64,000 bases of DNA from Sandaracinobacter neustonicus (GCF_006385875.1 NZ_VFSU01000024.1:124001-188000); one strand, 5' to 3'; numbered from the stretch's first letter, positions 18,031 to 27,046 are shown. Translations and numbers: made by a program. The notes: generated by a model from the letters alone, not told the origin.

Positions 18031-18612
18031 GTGAGTGTAGCAGAGCGTGATTATATGCGGCGTTCGCCGCAAGATGGAATGGTCCCACATCCGGCCTTTG
18101 CCCGGACGGTCGGCAGGCCCCTTGGTCGGGCAGCTCTGATCGTTCTGGCGTTGACCCTTTTTTCGCTGGCCGTCTGGCTGAAATCAGCGGGGATCAATGG
18201 CGTGACCGACGCTGTCGGCCCGGAGTCCGAATATGAATTCCCCGGTGCGGCGATGACGGCCTATCCGGTGAGCGGAAAGCCGCTGCCCGGTGCTGTTCCC
18301 TACAATGTGATCGACAAGTCCGGCGACCGGCTGTTGAAGGTGGTTCGGTTCCGCGCCGAAGGGTCTGGGCAGCTGGTAGCGGAAGCCTATCTGCGCACCG
18401 GCCAGAGCGTCGCGGTGCGGATGCGGCCCGGAACCTATCGCATGCATGTGATGGAAGGCCGCCGCTGGCTTGGGCCGGAGCAGCACTTCGGCAAGATGGC
18501 GGCGACCTTCGATTTCGGCATCCATCAGGTGGGCGGCGAAATCGCGGGCATTGAAATCATGCCGAAATCGGCGGTTGGCGGCGCGCCGCCGATTTCGGGG
18601 TTTCGCTTCTAG
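18031..18612 (+). CDS. Single-pass membrane protein of unknown function
   Basis: A ~193-residue protein that I do not recognise. It has a short charged N-terminus, one membrane helix (AALIVLALTLFSLAVWLK), and a ~135-residue outer domain with several beta-strand-like runs (LLKVVRFRAEGSGQLVAEAYLRTGQSVAVRMRPGTYRMHVMEGRRWLGPEQHFGKM). The start is unsure: GTG 18031, ATG 18055 and TTG 18019 are all in frame and none has a strong ribosome site. It follows the secreted hydrolase by 18 nt and is probably cotranscribed with it; it is convergent with purA. The GTYRMHVMEG run hints at a small beta domain that coats or senses something outside the membrane. Confidence 0.65.
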   Translation: MSVAERDYMRRSPQDGMVPHPAFARTVGRPLGRAALIVLALTLFSLAVWLKSAGINGVTDAVGPESEYEFPGAAMTAYPVSGKPLPGAVPYNVIDKSGDRLLKVVRFRAEGSGQLVAEAYLRTGQSVAVRMRPGTYRMHVMEGRRWLGPEQHFGKMAATFDFGIHQVGGEIAGIEIMPKSAVGGAPPISGFRF

Positions 18613-18621
18613 CCTGCGGGG

Positions 18622-19911
18622 TTAGTCCCGGAACGGATCGCGGACGATGATGGTGTCCTCGCGTTCCGGGCTGGTGCTGACGAGGGCCACCGGGCAATCG
18701 ATCAGTTCCTCGATGCGGCGGATATATTTGATCGCCGCCGCCGGAAGGTCAGCCCAGCTGCGCGCGCCCTGCGTGCTTTCCTGCCAGCCTTCGAAGCGTT
18801 CATATACAGGCTTTGCCGCAGCCTGTTCGGCGGCGCTGGAGGGGAGGTACTCCAGCGTGCGGCCGTTCACCTCATAAGCGGTGCACACCAGCAGTTCATC
18901 GAAGCCGTCCAGCACGTCCAGCTTGGTCAGCGCGATGCCGTCCACGCCGGAGAGGGAAATGGATTGCTTCACCAGCGCGGCGTCGAACCAACCGCAGCGG
19001 CGCTTGCGCCCCGTGACGGTGCCGAATTCGCGGCCGCGTTCGCCCAGCCGTTCGCCGGTTGCATCCGTCAGTTCGCTGGGGAAGGGGCCTGAGCCGACGC
19101 GCGTGGTGTAGGCCTTCACGATGCCCAGCACATAGTTGATCGCGCCCGGACCCATGCCGGACCCGGCCGCCGCCTGCCCCGCCACCACGTTGGACGAGGT
19201 GACGAAGGGGTAGGTGCCATGATCGACATCCAGCAGCACGCCCTGCGCGCCTTCGAACAGGATGCGCGCGCGCTGCCGCCGCTTGGCGGCCAGCGTGAGC
19301 CACACGGGGGCGGCATAGGGCAGGATATCCGGCGCGATCTCGCGCAGTTCGGCCAACAGCGCCTCGCGGTCGATCGGTTCCACGTTGAAGCCCGCGCGCA
19401 GTGCATTGTGGTGCGCCAGCAGCCGGTCGATCTGCGGCGCGGCGTTGTCGAGATCGGCGAGGTCGCACAAGCGAAGCGCGCGGCGGCCGACCTTGTCTTC
19501 ATAGGCCGGGCCGATGCCGCGCCGCGTCGTGCCGATCTTGCCGGCCCCGCTGGCGTCTTCGCGCAGCGCGTCCAGATCGCGGTGGAACGGCAGGATCAGC
19601 GGGCAATTGTCCGCCACCAGCAGTTTTTCCGGCGTGATCTGAACGCCTTGCCCGCGCAGGCGGCCGATTTCGTCGCGCAGCGCCCATGGGTCCAGCACGA
19701 CGCCGTTGCCGATGAGAGACAGCGTGCCGCGCACGATTCCCGAGGGCAGCAGCGAGAGTTTGTAGACCTGATTGCCCACCACCAGCGTGTGCCCGGCGTT
19801 GTGGCCGCCCTGAAAGCGCACCACCACATCGGCCCGCGCCGACAGCCAGTCGACGATCTTGCCCTTCCCCTCGTCACCCCATTGGGCGCCGATCACGACG
19901 ACGTTAGCCAT
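18622..19911 (-). CDS. purA: Adenylosuccinate synthetase
   Basis: A 429-residue PurA, which condenses IMP and aspartate with GTP to give adenylosuccinate in AMP synthesis. It starts [23 protein letters not shown], with the P-loop and the catalytic Asp (WGDEGKGK) and His ([10 protein letters not shown]). Later blocks are [45 protein letters not shown] and RCGWFDAAL. It is full length. The ATG at 19911 is preceded by AAGGAA. It is the last gene of the leftward serC-serA-hisZ-purA run and is preceded by a short ORF repeating its own first codons. Confidence 0.97.
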   Translation of the reverse strand: MANVVVIGAQWGDEGKGKIVDWLSARADVVVRFQGGHNAGHTLVVGNQVYKLSLLPSGIVRGTLSLIGNGVVLDPWALRDEIGRLRGQGVQITPEKLLVADNCPLILPFHRDLDALREDASGAGKIGTTRRGIGPAYEDKVGRRALRLCDLADLDNAAPQIDRLLAHHNALRAGFNVEPIDREALLAELREIAPDILPYAAPVWLTLAAKRRQRARILFEGAQGVLLDVDHGTYPFVTSSNVVAGQAAAGSGMGPGAINYVLGIVKAYTTRVGSGPFPSELTDATGERLGERGREFGTVTGRKRRCGWFDAALVKQSISLSGVDGIALTKLDVLDGFDELLVCTAYEVNGRTLEYLPSSAAEQAAAKPVYERFEGWQESTQGARSWADLPAAAIKYIRRIEELIDCPVALVSTSPEREDTIIVRDPFRD

Positions 19912-19987
19912 TGGGCGACGTTTCCTTCTTGCAGCGCATTCGCGCTGCGGGGCCCCATTGAGCGCCGATGACCACCACATTCGCCAA
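19904..19987 (-). CDS. Short leader ORF repeating the first 12 codons of PurA
   Basis: A 27-codon frame starting TTG at 19987. AAAGGAAC lies just upstream (7-nt spacing), so it has its own ribosome site. Codons 1-12 read (L/M)[11 protein letters not shown], the same as PurA 1-12, but nearly all third bases differ from those in purA. It then diverges ([15 protein letters not shown]) and stops at TAA (19904-19906), overlapping the purA ATG by 8 nt. It could be the remnant of an old purA copy, or a leader peptide coupling translation to purA. No such gene is known to me; the call rests on the sequence alone. Confidence 0.5.
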   Translation of the reverse strand: MANVVVIGAQWGPAARMRCKKETSPNG

Positions 19988-20004
19988 GATATGTTCCTTT
20001 CCGG

Positions 20005-21105
20005 TCAGCCCTTAGCGACTGCTTCGCGTCCGTTCCAGACATGGCTGCAGCCTTCGGCGGAATCGTCGGGCGAAAGCGCCTGCACCGTGGCCCAGCCGTC
20101 GGCCCTGAGTTGCGCGCCGGTTTCCGTCAGCGTGCCTTCGGGCAGGAAGATGCGGCGGCGGGCGCTGGCCCCAAGCCCGGCATCCACCAGCATGTCGACA
20201 TAGAGCGAGACGCCCGCCGCCCGTTCCTCCGTGCCGTCCGGGTGGCGCACGCGATAGGCCCCGCCACGGCCGATTTCGGCGCGCAGCGGCTGGCCGTTCA
20301 CATGGCCGAACAGGGAGAAGGCGCACCAGCTGTGATATTCGAAGCCATGCCGCTCGGTGGGATCGATGGTGATGCGCACGCCGGGCAGCAATGCGGCCAG
20401 AGCGGCCAGCCGGGCGGAGAGGTCGGGTGCGATTTTCGCCAGCAGCGGCAAGGCGTTGGCTGCTTCGCCTGCGGCCTCCAGCAGGGCACGATAGGGCGCG
20501 CGTTCGCGGATTTCCAGCAGGCCCCAATCCTTGCCGTCCAGCGCGGCGAGCAGGCCGGGGAGGTCTGAAACCGGCCATGGCACTGCCGCAAGCTCTGCCA
20601 CAAGGTCCGGCGTGGTGAGATCGACGGAAAGGCCGCTGACGCCAGCCGCCGTCAGCGCCTCCACAGCGGTTGTGATCAGTTCGGCCAGCGCCGCGACATC
20701 ATCGGTGCCGATCAGTTCCGCGCCCGTCTGCGTGAGTTCGCGTTCGGGCGAGAGTTGCCCGGCACGGCCGCGCAGAACCGGGCCTGCATAGGCCAGCCGC
20801 AGCGGGCGCGGCGCGGCCGCCAGCCGGGTGGCGGCGATGCGCGCGACCTGGCCGGTGATATCCGGGCGCAGCGCGAGGCCTTCGCCGGTGGTCGGGTCCG
20901 TGGTGCGGAACAGCGCGCCGCCCAGCGGCTTGCCCAGCCAGCTGGCCAGCCCCGCCTCATGCTCCACCAGCGGCGGGGAGACGCGCTCATACCCGCGCGC
21001 GGCGAAGCCGTCGACGAGGGTGCGGGTGAGCGCAGACGCAGCTTCCGCGGCCGGCGGCAGCCGGTCGCGGAAGCCTGAGGGCAGGAGGGCAACTCGATCC
21101 GTCAC
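20005..21105 (-). CDS. hisZ: ATP phosphoribosyltransferase regulatory subunit HisZ
   Basis: A 366-residue protein related to class II histidyl-tRNA synthetase catalytic domains: the HisRS-like start LLPSGFRDRLPPAAEAA, GYERVSPPLVEHEAGL, LFRTTDPTTGEGLALRPDITGQVARIA, and RAEIGRGGAYRVRH. It lacks the anticodon-binding domain, as HisZ does. HisZ forms a complex with short HisG and mediates histidine feedback at the first step of histidine synthesis. hisG is not in the window. Its start overlaps the serA stop by 4 nt, so it belongs to the serine operon transcript. Confidence 0.9.
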   Translation of the reverse strand: MTDRVALLPSGFRDRLPPAAEAASALTRTLVDGFAARGYERVSPPLVEHEAGLASWLGKPLGGALFRTTDPTTGEGLALRPDITGQVARIAATRLAAAPRPLRLAYAGPVLRGRAGQLSPERELTQTGAELIGTDDVAALAELITTAVEALTAAGVSGLSVDLTTPDLVAELAAVPWPVSDLPGLLAALDGKDWGLLEIRERAPYRALLEAAGEAANALPLLAKIAPDLSARLAALAALLPGVRITIDPTERHGFEYHSWCAFSLFGHVNGQPLRAEIGRGGAYRVRHPDGTEERAAGVSLYVDMLVDAGLGASARRRIFLPEGTLTETGAQLRADGWATVQALSPDDSAEGCSHVWNGREAVAKG

Positions 21106-22682
21106 CCGAACGTCAGCGCCTTTGCGGTTTTCACGCCGGGAAGGGTTGCGATGTCCTTCAGCGTGCCGCCATCGACGGGCGAGTCGATCGACAGCAGCAG
21201 GATCGCTTCCGCGCCCGCATCGCGGCGGCCGAGGTGGAAGGTGCCGATGTTGACACCGACTTCGCCCAGCTTGGTGCCGAGACGGCCGATGAAACCGGGC
21301 TTGTCCTCGTTGATGATGAAGATCATCCGGTTCGCGAAATCCGCTTCCACCTTGATGCCGAAAATCTCGACAAGGCGCGGCTGCGCGGCCCCGAACAGCG
21401 TGCCCGCGACCGAGCGTTCGCCGGACGCCGACTTCACCTTCACCCGCACCAGAGTCTGGTAATCGGTGTCGCGTTCATGCCGCACTTCGGCGACTTCGAT
21501 GTTGCGGTCCCGCGCCATCGTGGGCGCGTTCACCATGTTCACCGTGTCGGAGAAGGTGCGCATCAGCCCGGCCAGCACCGCGCCGGTGATCGGCTTGATG
21601 TTGAGCTGGGCGGCGGCCCCTTCCACTTCCACCGTGACGGCGCGGATTTCATCGCCCGTCAGCTGGCCGATCAGATGGCCCAGATATTCCGCCAGCGCCA
21701 TGTAAGGCTTCAGCTTCGGCGCGTCTTCCGCCGAAAGGCTGGGCATGTTCAATGCGTTGGAGACGCCGCCCGTCAGCAGGAAGTCCGACATCTGCTCGGC
21801 CACCTGGATCGCCACATTCACCTGGGCTTCGTCTGTCGACGCGCCGAGGTGCGGGGTGGAGATGAAGTTGGGGGTGCCGAACAGCGGGCTTTGGGTGGCG
21901 GGTTCTTCCACGAACACGTCCAGCGCCGCGCCGGCGATATGGCCGGAATCCAGCCCCGCCTTCAACGCCGCTTCGTCGATCAGGCCGCCACGCGCGCAGT
22001 TGATGATGCGCACGCCCTTCTTCGTCTTGGCGAGGTTTTCGGCCGAGAGGATATTGCGGGTGCTGTCCGTCAGCGGCGTGTGCAGGGTGATGAAATCCGC
22101 CTTCGCTAGCAGTTCCTCCAGCGTGACCTTTTCCACGCCGATGTCCTGCGCCCGTTCCGGCGTGAGGAAGGGATCGAAGGCGACCACCTTCATCTTCAGC
22201 CCCAGCCCGCGCTCCGCGACGATGGAGCCGATGTTGCCGCAGCCGATCAGCCCCAGCGTCTTGGAGGTGACTTCCACCCCCATGAAGCGGTTCTTTTCCC
22301 ACTTGCCTGCCTGCGTGGAGGCGTCGGCTTCCGGCAGTTGGCGGGCCAGCGCGAACATCAGGGCGATGGCATGTTCGGCCGTGGTGATCGAGTTGCCGAA
22401 CGGCGTGTTCATCACGACGATGCCGCGCGCGGTGGCGGCGGGCACGTCCACATTGTCCACGCCGATGCCGGCGCGGCCGATCACTTTCAGCTTCGTCGCA
22501 TGTTCCAGCAGCTGCGCCGTCGCCTTGGTGGAGGAGCGGATGGCGAGGCCGTCATAGTCGCCGATGATGGCGGCCAGTTCTTCCTTGGTGAGGCCGGGCT
22601 TTTCCACCACTTCGATGCCGCGGGCGCGGAAGATTTCGGCGGCCTTGGGGGACATTTTATCGGAAATCAGGACTTTGGGCAT
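21102..22682 (-). CDS. serA: D-3-phosphoglycerate dehydrogenase
   Basis: A 526-residue SerA of the long type, catalysing 3-phosphoglycerate to 3-phosphohydroxypyruvate. It has the substrate domain (MPKVLISDKMSPKAAEIF), the NAD-binding Rossmann domain (TLGLIGCGNIGSIVAERGLGLKMKVVAFDP), the Arg of NCARGGLIDEAAL, and the catalytic His of STPHLGASTDEAQ. The allosteric substrate-binding domain follows (~320-450) and then a C-terminal ACT domain (INEDKPGFIGRLGTKLGEVGVNIGTFHLGRRDAG), which in other bacteria binds serine. It starts 3 nt after the serC stop. Confidence 0.97.
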   Translation of the reverse strand: MPKVLISDKMSPKAAEIFRARGIEVVEKPGLTKEELAAIIGDYDGLAIRSSTKATAQLLEHATKLKVIGRAGIGVDNVDVPAATARGIVVMNTPFGNSITTAEHAIALMFALARQLPEADASTQAGKWEKNRFMGVEVTSKTLGLIGCGNIGSIVAERGLGLKMKVVAFDPFLTPERAQDIGVEKVTLEELLAKADFITLHTPLTDSTRNILSAENLAKTKKGVRIINCARGGLIDEAALKAGLDSGHIAGAALDVFVEEPATQSPLFGTPNFISTPHLGASTDEAQVNVAIQVAEQMSDFLLTGGVSNALNMPSLSAEDAPKLKPYMALAEYLGHLIGQLTGDEIRAVTVEVEGAAAQLNIKPITGAVLAGLMRTFSDTVNMVNAPTMARDRNIEVAEVRHERDTDYQTLVRVKVKSASGERSVAGTLFGAAQPRLVEIFGIKVEADFANRMIFIINEDKPGFIGRLGTKLGEVGVNIGTFHLGRRDAGAEAILLLSIDSPVDGGTLKDIATLPGVKTAKALTFG

Positions 22683-22685
22683 GTC

Positions 22686-23807
22686 TCAGGCCTCCTTCGC
22701 GGTGGCATAGGCCCAGTCGAGCCAGGGAATCAGGGCTTCGATATCGGCGGTGTCCACGGTCGCGCCGCACCAGATGCGCAAGCTGGGCGGGGCATCGCGA
22801 TAGCCGTTGATGTCGAACGCGACGCCTTCCTTTTCGAGGAGGGACGCCATCGCCTTGGGCAGCTCGGCCGGGCCGTCGATCTTGATGCAGACCGAGGTGT
22901 TGGAGCGGGTGGCGGGATCGACCGCGAGGTTCGAAGCCCATGGCGTGCGATCCACCCACGCGTTCAGCGCAGCAGCGTTCGCGTCCGCGCGGGCGAACAG
23001 GGCGGGGAGGCCGCCGATGCTTTCGGCCCAGCGCAGGGCGTCCAGATAATCTTCCACCGCCAGCATGGAGGGGGTGTTGATGGTCTCGCCGCTGAAAATG
23101 CCTTCGATCAGCTTGCCGCCCTTCGTCAGGCGGAAGATCTTGGGCAGCGGCCATGCGGGCGAGTAGCTTTCCAGCCGGGCGACCGCGCGCGGGGACAGGA
23201 TCAGGATGCCGTGCGCGCCTTCGCCGCCCAGCACCTTCTGCCAGCTGAAGGTCACGACATCGAGCTTCGCGAACGGCAGGTCTTGCGCGAAGGCGGCGCT
23301 TGTCGCGTCGCACAGCGTCAGGCCTTCGCGGCTGTCCGAAATCCAGTCCGCGTTGGGAACGCGCACGCCCGAGGTGGTGCCGTTCCATGTGAAGAGAATG
23401 TCAGACGCCTGATCGACTGCGGAGAGGTCGGGCAGCACGCCATAATCGGCCTTGATCACGGTGGGGTTCAGCTTCAGCTGCTTCACCGCATCCGTCACCC
23501 AGCCTTCGCCGAAGCTTTCCCAGGCGATGGCGGTGACGGGCTTCGCGCCCAGCAGGCTCCACATCGCCATTTCATAGGCGCCCGTGTCAGACGCGGGGAC
23601 AATGCCGATGCGATAGTCTTCGGGAACTCCCAGCACGGCGCGGGTGCGGTCAATCGCGTCTTTCAGGCGCGTCTTGCCGATCTTGGCGCGGTGAGAGCGC
23701 CCGAGGCTGTCCGTGGGGAGGGTGGAAAGGGTGTATCCGGGGCGTTTTGCGCAGGGGCCGGACGAAAAATGCGCGCGCGCGGGGCGCACGACAGGCTTGG
23801 CAGTCAT
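22686..23807 (-). CDS. serC: Phosphoserine aminotransferase
   Basis: A 373-residue PLP enzyme making O-phosphoserine from phosphohydroxypyruvate and glutamate. It is of the alphaproteobacterial SerC type: [28 protein letters not shown], and the PLP lysine in [18 protein letters not shown]. It shares little with E. coli SerC, as expected for this group. It is the first gene of the leftward operon; AGAGGAGAGAAT precedes the ATG. The 135-nt upstream region may carry a structured leader (separate entry). Confidence 0.95.
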   Translation of the reverse strand: MTAKPVVRPARAHFSSGPCAKRPGYTLSTLPTDSLGRSHRAKIGKTRLKDAIDRTRAVLGVPEDYRIGIVPASDTGAYEMAMWSLLGAKPVTAIAWESFGEGWVTDAVKQLKLNPTVIKADYGVLPDLSAVDQASDILFTWNGTTSGVRVPNADWISDSREGLTLCDATSAAFAQDLPFAKLDVVTFSWQKVLGGEGAHGILILSPRAVARLESYSPAWPLPKIFRLTKGGKLIEGIFSGETINTPSMLAVEDYLDALRWAESIGGLPALFARADANAAALNAWVDRTPWASNLAVDPATRSNTSVCIKIDGPAELPKAMASLLEKEGVAFDINGYRDAPPSLRIWCGATVDTADIEALIPWLDWAYATAKEA

Positions 23808-23885
23808 ATTCTCTCCTCTCAGAGAGCTCGCGCCGCGTTGGGACGGCGTGGCCCGCTGCCGCCAATACAGGCGAAACTGCGCCGG
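23808..23885 (-). promoter_or_regulatory. Possible structured serC leader
   Basis: Reading toward serC, the last ~78 nt before the ATG contain CGCCG/CGGCG arms around TCCCAACG and then a CTCTCTGAGAG repeat that includes the ribosome site. Alphaproteobacteria are known to carry a 'serC RNA motif' at this place. I cannot check the consensus here, so membership is only suggested by position and pairing. Confidence 0.35.
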
Positions 23886-23942
23886 TCAAGCGAAAGCCGC
23901 AGCGGTGGAAATCCGTCGCGCGAATGATTATGTTGGCTGGCA

Positions 23943-24812
23943 ATGAAAAAAGAAGCAGTGCACACGCCGTTCAAGCCGGCGTCCCGCGAAGCTGGTTTCG
24001 CGGCCAACCCCACCCCCACGGCGCAGACGGAGCATCCCGCCTATCGCCTCGCCTTTCAGGACGACGATTTCCTGCTGCGCGAGGAATTGCGGCCCGTGCG
24101 GTTCCAGCTGGAGCTGATGAAGCCCGAGCTGCTGCTGACGGAAGCCGGGATCGCCTCCACCTTCGTGTTTTACGGCTCCGCGCGGATTCCCTCGCCCGAG
24201 GAAGTGGAGGATCTGCGCGCGGCGGCCGATTCGCCGGAACGCAAGGCGGTGGTGGAGCGGCTGGCGGCCAAGGCGCGCTATTATGAGGAGGCGCGCAAGC
24301 TGGCCTTCCTCGCCTCTTGCCGGGAGTGCGACATCGCTGGCCCGCGCGATTATGTCGTGTGTTCGGGCGGTGGGCCTTCGATCATGGAAGCCGCCAACCG
24401 CGGCGCGCATGATGCTGGCGCGCCTTCTGTCGGCTTGAACATCATCCTGCCGCATGAGCAGCTGCCCAACGCCTATGTGACGCCGGGCCTGAGCTTCCAG
24501 TTCCATTATTTCGCGCTGCGGAAGATGCACTTCCTGATGCGGGCGCGGGCGGTGGCCGTGTTCCCCGGCGGCTTCGGCACCTTCGACGAGTTGTTCGAAC
24601 TGCTGACGCTGGTGCAGACCGGCAAGATGGCGCGAATCCCTATCTTGCTGTTCGGGCGGGAATTCTGGGGCAAGGTGATGAACTTCGAAGCGCTGGCGGA
24701 TGAAGGGGTGATTTCGCCGCGCGATCTGGAGTTGTTCCACTTCGTGGAAACCGCCGAAGAAGCGTGGGACTATGTGTGCCGCCAGACGGCGGAGACCGCG
24801 AAGGCGGCCTGA
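23943..24812 (+). CDS. LOG-family (TIGR00730-like) Rossmann-fold protein
   Basis: A 289-residue protein of the LOG/YvdD family, which includes cytokinin riboside 5'-monophosphate phosphoribohydrolases (adenine-nucleotide N-glycosidase type). Key motifs: STFVFYGSARIPSP, VVCSGGGPSIMEAANRGAHDAG, and the nucleotide-binding PGGFGTFDELFELLTLVQTGK. An N-terminal ~60-residue extension precedes the core, typical of the long LOG form. The substrate here is unproven. It is divergent from serC (135 nt) and convergent with the S41 protease (18 nt). Confidence 0.88.
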   Translation: MKKEAVHTPFKPASREAGFAANPTPTAQTEHPAYRLAFQDDDFLLREELRPVRFQLELMKPELLLTEAGIASTFVFYGSARIPSPEEVEDLRAAADSPERKAVVERLAAKARYYEEARKLAFLASCRECDIAGPRDYVVCSGGGPSIMEAANRGAHDAGAPSVGLNIILPHEQLPNAYVTPGLSFQFHYFALRKMHFLMRARAVAVFPGGFGTFDELFELLTLVQTGKMARIPILLFGREFWGKVMNFEALADEGVISPRDLELFHFVETAEEAWDYVCRQTAETAKAA

Positions 24813-24830
24813 TCCCGACGGTCTGACAGG

Positions 24831-26294
24831 TCAAAACGTCCCCGGCGCTTCGCGCTGGGCGACGGTCGGCCTGTCGGGCACCAGCAGTTTCGGGCGGGAC
24901 GACAGCGACTGCGATGTCGAGATGCCGTTGATGGGGGTGCAGCTTTCGCCCCTCAGCGCAGCGAGGGCGACTTTTGTTGAATCTTCAAACGGATAGCCCA
25001 TCTCAAAGTCGAGATCGTCGTCCGCCCGGCAACTGCGGGACACCACCCGGGACAGGCCGTCGAAATAATCGCCCTGACGATCCGCGTTCTTGGTGGCGAA
25101 GGCGACGATTCGCAGCCGGTCGTCGCAGGCGGCGCGGTCCCGCGCGATCTGACCCACCGGTTTGCCATAGGTGTTTGCGCCGACGAGGATCACATCCTCT
25201 TTCAGCCATGGCAGCATGGCGTTGATGACCAGTTCGCTGGCGGAGGCGCTGGCCCCCGTGGTGATAAAGGCCAGCTTCAGCGGCGCGACGGATTCCGGCT
25301 GACGGCTGAAATGCGCGGTTTCATTATATTGCGACTTGGATGCACGGAATTCGGTGTAGGACAGCACGTCTGTTGAAGCTCGCGCGTCGCCCAGCAAATT
25401 GGCCAGAAGCTCGGCGATGCTGACGAGGCCGCCGCCATTGTAGCGCAGGTCTATGATGATGTGACGGATGTCGTTGCGCCGGAAGCGGCCGACTGCTTCC
25501 CGCAGCGCCGGGTCTGCGGTGCTGATGAAGGTTCTGAGGTTTATATAGCCGACATTCAGGCCGCCTTCGCTGATGATCTTAACGCCATAGTAGGGCGAAA
25601 GCGGGGCGATGGAATAGTTGGATTTCGTCAGCGTAATCACGCGGGTGCCCCCCCTATCCCGGACCTGCATGGCCCGCATAAGGCCGACGGTGCCGGGGCC
25701 GAGCGCATCGTAAAGGGCATCTTCCCCGCCATCGATGATGAGCTGGTTCACGGTTTTCAGCGAGTCCGCATTGCTGCCGATTGCCAGGATTTCGGTGCCG
25801 CGGCCGAGGCCCTGATACTGGCCGGACGTCATTTCGAACACTTCGGCCACGAACAGTCGCCGCTCGGCAAGATCGGTGCGAAGCCGGATGCCGAACCCGG
25901 CCGTCTGGCCGGATTCGTAATAGGCATTTTCGGCTGCTATCGAGGTGACATAGGTGAAGTAGCGATCCTTCCCCTGCGCCCGCGCCGTGGCGGTGAGCGA
26001 ATCCACATAGTCTGAGACGGTGGAATAGGGGGCCGGGTTTGGCGCGGCGGGCAGGGTTTCCGGGAACAGATACCATTCGTCGAGCTGGGCAGCGGCCCAG
26101 TTCTGCCGGTCCCGCAGGCCGCAACTGGTGGGTGTTGGGGTGGGTGTCGGTGTCGGTGTCGGTGTCGGCGTTGGAGTGGGCGTCGGCGTCGGCGTCGGCG
26201 TGACGGCTCCGCCGCCGCTGCCGCCTCCTCCCGAAGAACAGCTGGCGAGAAGGGCGGAAACCGCAACGGCGGCAAGCAGACGGGACTGGAACAT
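24831..26294 (-). CDS. S41 family peptidase lipoprotein with a Thr-Pro linker
   Basis: A 487-residue putative lipoprotein. The lipobox LLASC puts the acylated Cys at residue 19. A Gly/Ser run and then 12 consecutive Thr-Pro pairs link it to a PDZ-like region (~150-235) and an S41 (tail-specific/CtpA-type) catalytic domain. The likely Ser is in TTGASASASELVINAM and the Lys in GANTYGKPVGQ, the usual S41 dyad. It should be anchored in the periplasm or outer membrane and process substrates there. It lies 83 nt downstream of the cytochrome c gene on the same strand. Confidence 0.87.
   Translation of the reverse strand: MFQSRLLAAVAVSALLASCSSGGGGSGGGAVTPTPTPTPTPTPTPTPTPTPTPTPTSCGLRDRQNWAAAQLDEWYLFPETLPAAPNPAPYSTVSDYVDSLTATARAQGKDRYFTYVTSIAAENAYYESGQTAGFGIRLRTDLAERRLFVAEVFEMTSGQYQGLGRGTEILAIGSNADSLKTVNQLIIDGGEDALYDALGPGTVGLMRAMQVRDRGGTRVITLTKSNYSIAPLSPYYGVKIISEGGLNVGYINLRTFISTADPALREAVGRFRRNDIRHIIIDLRYNGGGLVSIAELLANLLGDARASTDVLSYTEFRASKSQYNETAHFSRQPESVAPLKLAFITTGASASASELVINAMLPWLKEDVILVGANTYGKPVGQIARDRAACDDRLRIVAFATKNADRQGDYFDGLSRVVSRSCRADDDLDFEMGYPFEDSTKVALAALRGESCTPINGISTSQSLSSRPKLLVPDRPTVAQREAPGTF
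26127..26201 (-). repeat. Hexanucleotide tandem repeat encoding (Thr-Pro)n
   Basis: 75 nt of ACx-CCx hexamers inside the S41 lipoprotein gene, giving 12 Thr-Pro pairs and one Thr. Runs of ACGCCG and of ACACCG alternate, with variant units between, so third bases have drifted in blocks. The tract could change length by slippage without changing frame. Confidence 0.85.
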
Positions 26295-26377
26295 TGCCGC
26301 CAGATTAACGGCTGCAATGGGGCAGGGAAGGGGGCGTGCGCTCGGTTCGTCGCACGCCTTTTCCGGGCCGGTTGGCC

Positions 26378-27046
26378 TTAAGCCTTCGCCGGGGCTTCCG
26401 CAGGTGCGGCGGCCGCCGGGGCGGGCGCTGCCGCCGCAGCCGGTGCGCCTTCAGCCGGAGCGGCCGGGGCGGCTTCCGCAGCGGCAGGAGCGGCTGCCTC
26501 GGCGGGAACGGCCGGGATCGGCAGCGGCTTGTCGCTCTTGCTGTTGAGGTAAGCGATCAAATTGGCGCGGTCTTCCGGCTTGCTGATGCCCGCGAAGCTC
26601 ATCTTGTTGCCGGGGATGTATTTTTTCGGGTTGGCGATCCAGTGCGCCAGCGCGTCCCAGTCCCACGGCTTGCCCGCGGTTGCCTTCATCGCGTCGGAAT
26701 AGCCGAAGCTGCCCAGATGCGCATGATGGTTGCCGACGATGCCATAGAGGTTGGGGCCGATACCGCTGGCGCCGCCCTTGTCGATTGTGTGGCACGAAGC
26801 GCACTTCTTGAACTGGGCTTCGCCCTTGGCGACGTCTGCCGAGGCGAGATAGAATTCGATGGGCTTTTCAGCAGCGGCGGCCGCGCCGCCAGCTTCCCCT
26901 TCGGCTTCCACGCCTTCCACAACATAAGCGGGCTTTTCCGGCCCGTGGGTGGGGAACATATAGCCAGTCAGGATCGACAGGCCCAGAACGGAAATGGCGG
27001 CCGCCAGCACCCAGCCGGCAATCTTGTTCCACTCGTAGCTGTCCAC
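26378..27046 (-). CDS. Membrane-anchored c-type cytochrome
   Basis: A 222-residue protein with one N-terminal membrane anchor (residues ~9-31), an acidic Ala-rich linker, a class I cytochrome c domain with heme site CASCH at 82-86 and the axial Met in IPGNKMSFAGI, and a ~45-residue Ala/Pro/Glu tail. It resembles the cytochrome c-552/cytochrome cy type that links bc1 to cytochrome oxidase in alphaproteobacteria, carried on the membrane. I take GTG 27046 as the start: GGAGAG lies 8 nt upstream, and the longer frame to 27193 crosses the promoter region. It is divergent from pheA. Confidence 0.88.
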   Translation of the reverse strand: MDSYEWNKIAGWVLAAAISVLGLSILTGYMFPTHGPEKPAYVVEGVEAEGEAGGAAAAAEKPIEFYLASADVAKGEAQFKKCASCHTIDKGGASGIGPNLYGIVGNHHAHLGSFGYSDAMKATAGKPWDWDALAHWIANPKKYIPGNKMSFAGISKPEDRANLIAYLNSKSDKPLPIPAVPAEAAAPAAAEAAPAAPAEGAPAAAAAPAPAAAAPAEAPAKA

